From Alistipes provencensis (GTDB taxonomy: Bacteria > Bacteroidota > Bacteroidia > Bacteroidales > Rikenellaceae): a stretch of 64,000 bases of DNA. Location: contig NZ_LT559262.1 of the NCBI RefSeq assembly GCF_900083545.1, positions 372,001 through 436,000 of the forward strand, given 5' to 3'. A model generated the notes under the pieces. The model was given only the letters and a program-made list of their open reading frames with translations. It did no database searches and was not told the origin of the DNA. Below, in pieces: positions 61,183-64,000 of this stretch. The position numbers and the translations under genes are program-made. Position 1 is the first letter of the stretch, and the number at the start of each line of letters is the position of its first letter.

Positions 61183-61662
61183 TCAGATTCTTTTGAAAGT
61201 CGTAGTTATTTCTGCTTTATAACCGTCATTATCATCAATTTTCTCAAAAAGTACGAGTTTATTTTTTGTCAATTCTTTAATATCGTACACAGATGTCGGA
61301 TTACCTTCTTCTGGTTCTTCATATATCAATAATTGATTATTAGAAATCGTGTATTCAATAGACCAATTACTATCCAAATTATTATTGTCATAATAATAGT
61401 AGCTTTTATATCTTCCCGTTCCATCTTCATTGAACGTGTAGGTAAAATAAAAGCCATAATCGTCATTTACATCGGCAATCGGATATGTAATATCCTTTTC
61501 CACTTTACCCTCTCCTTGTACAATCTCATAGCCGACTTCATGTGTAATCTGCCATGTTCCTGTAATTTGATTGGGGTCAATCTTTTTGTCATCATCATCG
61601 GAGCAAGCCGAGAAAGAAACAGCCACGAACATAGCGGCCACGATAAGAAACAACTTTTTCAT
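61183..61662 (-). CDS. Lipocalin-like lipoprotein
   Basis: A 159-residue lipoprotein (signal VSFSACSDDDD) with a single beta-barrel-like domain: ITGTWQITHEVGYE near 33-45, FTYTFNEDGTGRYKSYYY near 73, YTISNNQLLIYEEP near 105. This matches the lipocalin-like family in Bacteroidetes. It probably binds a small hydrophobic or polysaccharide ligand at the outer membrane; ligand unknown. AT-rich compared with genes to the left. Confidence 0.8.
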   Translation of the reverse strand: MKKLFLIVAAMFVAVSFSACSDDDDKKIDPNQITGTWQITHEVGYEIVQGEGKVEKDITYPIADVNDDYGFYFTYTFNEDGTGRYKSYYYYDNNNLDSNWSIEYTISNNQLLIYEEPEEGNPTSVYDIKELTKNKLVLFEKIDDNDGYKAEITTTFKRI

Positions 61663-61722
61663 AGTTGAATAAGTTTAGGTTGTCGCTCCAGCACCAACAC
61701 GACGGTTAATTTTTTGATTTAA

Positions 61723-61925
61723 ATAAACAGAAAGCGTGGTGCCGAAAACTTATCTTATTAGAGTAGGTCGTAGGAAACCTTGAAGATAAAATAAGCAACA
61801 GCCCCACGCCTATATCCACGAATGGATATGACGCGAGAAGATGTCGGCTTACTCCTTCTTCAGATTGAATTTCCTACGTTCACTCTAAAGGAATAAACTT
61901 ACACTTTCCGTGTTTGTCGTATGTG
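61723..61925 (-). ncRNA. Rod-shaped structured RNA with own promoter, possibly 6S-like
   Basis: About 200 bases that pair with themselves along the length: AAACACGGAAAG (61904-61915) with CTTTCTGTTT (61725-61734), CGTAGGAAA (61870-61878 on the minus strand) with TTTCCTACG (61769-61777), TTAGAGT/ACTCTAA, TGAAGA/TCTTCA, and a terminal TATCCA-TTCG-TGGATA tetraloop (61813-61828). The length and single-rod shape recall 6S RNA, but no large central bubble is clear. A perfect promoter (TTTG 61956-61959, N19, TATCTTTG 61929-61936) sits just upstream. It could also be the leader of the lipocalin-like gene. Confidence 0.55.
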
Positions 61926-61928
61926 CCA

Positions 61929-61959
61929 CAAAGATAGACAAGACAAACTAAAAAGCAAA
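61929..61959 (-). promoter_or_regulatory. Promoter of the rod-shaped RNA
   Basis: Minus-strand TTTG (61956-61959), 19 bp, TATCTTTG (61929-61936). Confidence 0.75.
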
Positions 61960-62104
61960 ACATCTTTCCGATTTCTCGGAACTGTTGCAGCGTTAAATAG
62001 CCTTACACCCTTAAATTATTTGTAGGGATAAAGAATTTGATTTTTTGTAAAAAAAAGTTTATAAAAATAATTTATTGTTACTTTTATTGTAAAATTAATT
62101 CATT

Positions 62105-62845
62105 ATGAAAAAGTGCTGGAATTATTATCGTATTTATATTACGACTCTTCGGAAAGATTTATTAGGTATTCTAATTATTGCTATTAGTTCTATATTTCTC
62201 ATGGATATGTGGTTTAAGAATATTCCTGCACCATGTAATTTTTTTATTGTATTTGGAAACTTTTGGTATACATTGGCCTTTTCATATATTGCATCATTTA
62301 TATTTTATTTTATTGTTGTTCATATTCCTCGACAGAAAGAGAAAAAGGCTATTTATAGTTACATTGAGTCATTTGTAAAGAATATAATTGAAACTGGGCT
62401 GGAAATTTATACTCATATGGCACAATCTGTTTCTATGGATATTGATGTAATGAATATTACCAATGAACAGATTATACAACTTTGTAAAGTTGTCAACCCA
62501 CAAAATGACTCACCTGTATTATATGAAATATCGGTTTCTTCACGTCATCTTAATTGGATAGAATATTTGCAATATAAGTATAATCGCATTAAAGATTTTG
62601 CATCTACAATATTATTACAAACACCTTTTTTAGATTCAGATTTAATTTCCTATATTATCAAAATAGAGTCTCATAACATTTATGAACCTAAACATATTAA
62701 TCTCCAATTAATTTTGATTAATAGTGGACGGTTTGGAAACAAGGATTTTACAAATGGTTATGAGAACTCTTTTATTTCTTTTTATAAACTGCTTTGCGAA
62801 ACACAAGAGTATTTCCACAATGAGATCCTGAAATATAAAGACTAA
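62105..62845 (+). CDS. Two-helix membrane protein of unknown function, AT-rich
   Basis: A 246-residue protein with two hydrophobic segments at about 20-37 and 52-72, a basic cytoplasmic stretch (RQKEKK), and a soluble C-terminal domain of about 165 residues. No known family was recognised. Base composition is strongly AT-rich, as in the following ATPase, suggesting horizontal transfer. The gene is followed by a long hairpin at 62928-62974. A defence effector role is possible because of the neighbour but there is no direct evidence. Confidence 0.65.
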   Translation: MKKCWNYYRIYITTLRKDLLGILIIAISSIFLMDMWFKNIPAPCNFFIVFGNFWYTLAFSYIASFIFYFIVVHIPRQKEKKAIYSYIESFVKNIIETGLEIYTHMAQSVSMDIDVMNITNEQIIQLCKVVNPQNDSPVLYEISVSSRHLNWIEYLQYKYNRIKDFASTILLQTPFLDSDLISYIIKIESHNIYEPKHINLQLILINSGRFGNKDFTNGYENSFISFYKLLCETQEYFHNEILKYKD

Positions 62846-62927
62846 AAAAGTCTGCATATTCAAGTTAAAAATATATTGCAAATAGTTCAAGTTCATAATT
62901 ATCGACCTTACGCCAGCACGAAAACAA

Positions 62928-62974
62928 AAATTAGGGGTAGTAAAATCTTGTCGAGATTACAATACCCCTAATTT
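62928..62974 (+). terminator. Hairpin after the membrane protein gene
   Basis: AAATTAGGGGTA/TACCCCTAATTT, a perfect 12-bp outer stem, with AATCT/AGATT inside. The T-run after it is short. The rest of the gap 62846-63166 shows no gene. Confidence 0.5.
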
Positions 62975-63104
62975 CTGTAATTTATGCGTTCCAATAAAAT
63001 AGGAATATGGATGCGATTCTACTCTCCTACAATTTTTCCGAATAACGCTATTCATATAGTTCGGCACCGTGTTTGATTTAATCATCGAGGAAGTATTTTT
63101 CTTA

Positions 63105-63149
63105 TTCCGTAAAAAAATTACGGAAATCTCTAAAAATGTATTATATTTG
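63105..63149 (+). promoter_or_regulatory. Promoter of the AAA ATPase with palindromic operator
   Basis: TTCCGTAA (63105-63112) and TTACGGAA (63118-63125) are perfect inverted repeats with a 5-base spacer, lying where the -33 element would be. The -7 element TATATTTG is at 63142-63149, 17 bp before the ATG at 63167. A repressor bound here would block the promoter. Confidence 0.55.
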
Positions 63150-63166
63150 CAAAAAACATTGCGATT

Positions 63167-64000
63167 ATGATGTTAATTAAGTTTTCTGTTAAGAATTATA
63201 GAGGATTTTCGGATCGTATCGAGTGGGATTTATCAACGCCCAATAATTATGAGTTCAGTACATATGCCATTAAAGATGGGATTATAAAAAATGGAATTAT
63301 TTATGGTCCGAATGGTTCGGGAAAAACAAACTTTGGATTAGCTATATTTGATATAGAAAACCATCTTTCCCAAAAATGGAAAAAAGCCGATTACTATACT
63401 AATTTTGTATATGCAGGAAATCAAAATGCTCCTGTTGAATTTGAATATATATTTAAAGATGATATTCAAATTATTAAATATATATATTCTAAAAATGATG
63501 GTGGAATTTTATTATCTGAAATTTTGCTTGTGAATGATACCCTTGTGTTCTCTCGAAACGCCGATTCGTTCGAGATAGATGAGGACTCATTTTTAATGGA
63601 AAAATCTACTAAAGAGAATCTTAAAAATAATGCAAATAATGTTTCTATAGTCAATTTCTTATTAACATCCTATCCTTTGACAAAAGATCATTATTTAATA
63701 TCATTACAAAATTTTGTAAACTCAATGCTTTGGTTTAGGTGTCTTGAAACAAGAGAGTTTATAGGGTTAGATACATCTGTAACTAATTTAAACGAGTTTA
63801 TTATTCAAAATAATCTTATTGATGATTTTGCTGAATTTTTAAATCGAGTTAGTGATCAAGCATTCAAATTTATAAAACCAACTAATGATAAACTTCTTTT
63901 ATGTGATATTGGAGGAACTGCAGTTGTATTTAATCAAATTGCATCAACAGGAACACAATCATTAATGCTTTTGTATTTTTGGATAAAGAAAATGAATGAA
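63167..64000 (+). CDS. AAA-family (AAA_15/AAA_21) ATPase, 3' truncated by window edge
   Basis: About 278 residues are visible, start at 63167 (or the next ATG, 63170). The protein begins MLIKFSVKNYRGFSDRIEWD, typical of OLD/RloA-type ATPases (N-terminal F-x-x-x-N-Y-R). Walker A GPNGSGKT is at about residue 48-55. Near the visible end, STGTQSLMLLYFW resembles the signature region of these SMC-like ATPases. Such genes often pair with a nuclease or toxin in phage-defence systems (AbiL, Septu, retron and OLD types); the partner would lie beyond the window. AT-rich, with an operator at its promoter. Confidence 0.85.
   Translation, partial: MMLIKFSVKNYRGFSDRIEWDLSTPNNYEFSTYAIKDGIIKNGIIYGPNGSGKTNFGLAIFDIENHLSQKWKKADYYTNFVYAGNQNAPVEFEYIFKDDIQIIKYIYSKNDGGILLSEILLVNDTLVFSRNADSFEIDEDSFLMEKSTKENLKNNANNVSIVNFLLTSYPLTKDHYLISLQNFVNSMLWFRCLETREFIGLDTSVTNLNEFIIQNNLIDDFAEFLNRVSDQAFKFIKPTNDKLLLCDIGGTAVVFNQIASTGTQSLMLLYFWIKKMNE

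Noticed and set aside
61829-61899. Short plus-strand open frame (starts MTREDVGLLL) as a protein gene
   Set aside because: It is fully within the self-pairing RNA, on the opposite strand, and has no ribosome binding site.

Overview
The window comes from a GC-rich member of the Bacteroidales, most likely an Alistipes-like gut bacterium. The evidence is SusC/SusD pairs, a hybrid two-component regulator, lipoproteins with short Cys signal peptides, and repeated Bacteroidetes promoters (TTTG, about 19-21 bp, TAnnTTTG). Genus is inferred from gene content and base composition only.

Layout. (1) 1-2950: a decaying cluster of DUF2075 ATPase genes: a partial copy, an intact GIY-YIG/DUF2075 fusion and a 3' remnant, plus a frameshifted small gene and a possible structured RNA. 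(2) 3022-29502, minus strand: one very large polysaccharide utilization locus (PUL). In transcription order it encodes a GH43 lipoprotein, a GLUG-repeat surface lipoprotein, SusC, SusD, a DUF3823 lipoprotein, a four-gene corrinoid methyltransferase module, GH127/146, an MFS sugar transporter, GH115 alpha-glucuronidase, a GH2-GH43 fusion, GH43, aldose 1-epimerase and GH51. A divergent hybrid two-component regulator (29758-33795) and a GH5-like hydrolase (33965-35029) follow on the plus strand. The enzymes point to a decorated glucuronoarabinoxylan. (3) 35137-41746: housekeeping and small accessory genes (nucleoid-associated protein, SDR, Crp/DoxX/YjbQ, LruC lipoprotein, DedA-like, GNAT). (4) 41784-42377: duplicated structured RNA units. 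(5) 42438-54109: ferritin, PepSY-like protein with a two-component system, the DUF177-rpmF-plsX-fabH lipid cluster, gapA, an Mla-type ABC transporter, purB. (6) 54177-59969: a FISUMP lipoprotein behind a cobalamin riboswitch, a TonB-dependent receptor and a bile-acid-symporter-family transporter. (7) 60028-60221: two tRNA-Val genes, after which the DNA becomes AT-rich and accessory-like up to a partial AAA ATPase at the right edge.

The most notable feature is the corrinoid module at 17247-20578 (two URO-D-fold methyltransferases, a B12-binding protein and a stand-alone MetH-activation-like protein). It lies inside a xylan PUL whose GH115 would release 4-O-methyl-glucuronic acid. I infer an anaerobic, B12-dependent O-demethylation step built into glycan catabolism. 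The same window carries a B12 riboswitch controlling an unusual surface lipoprotein, a possible corrinoid-capture protein. Both are hypotheses from sequence and context; no search or experiment was run.
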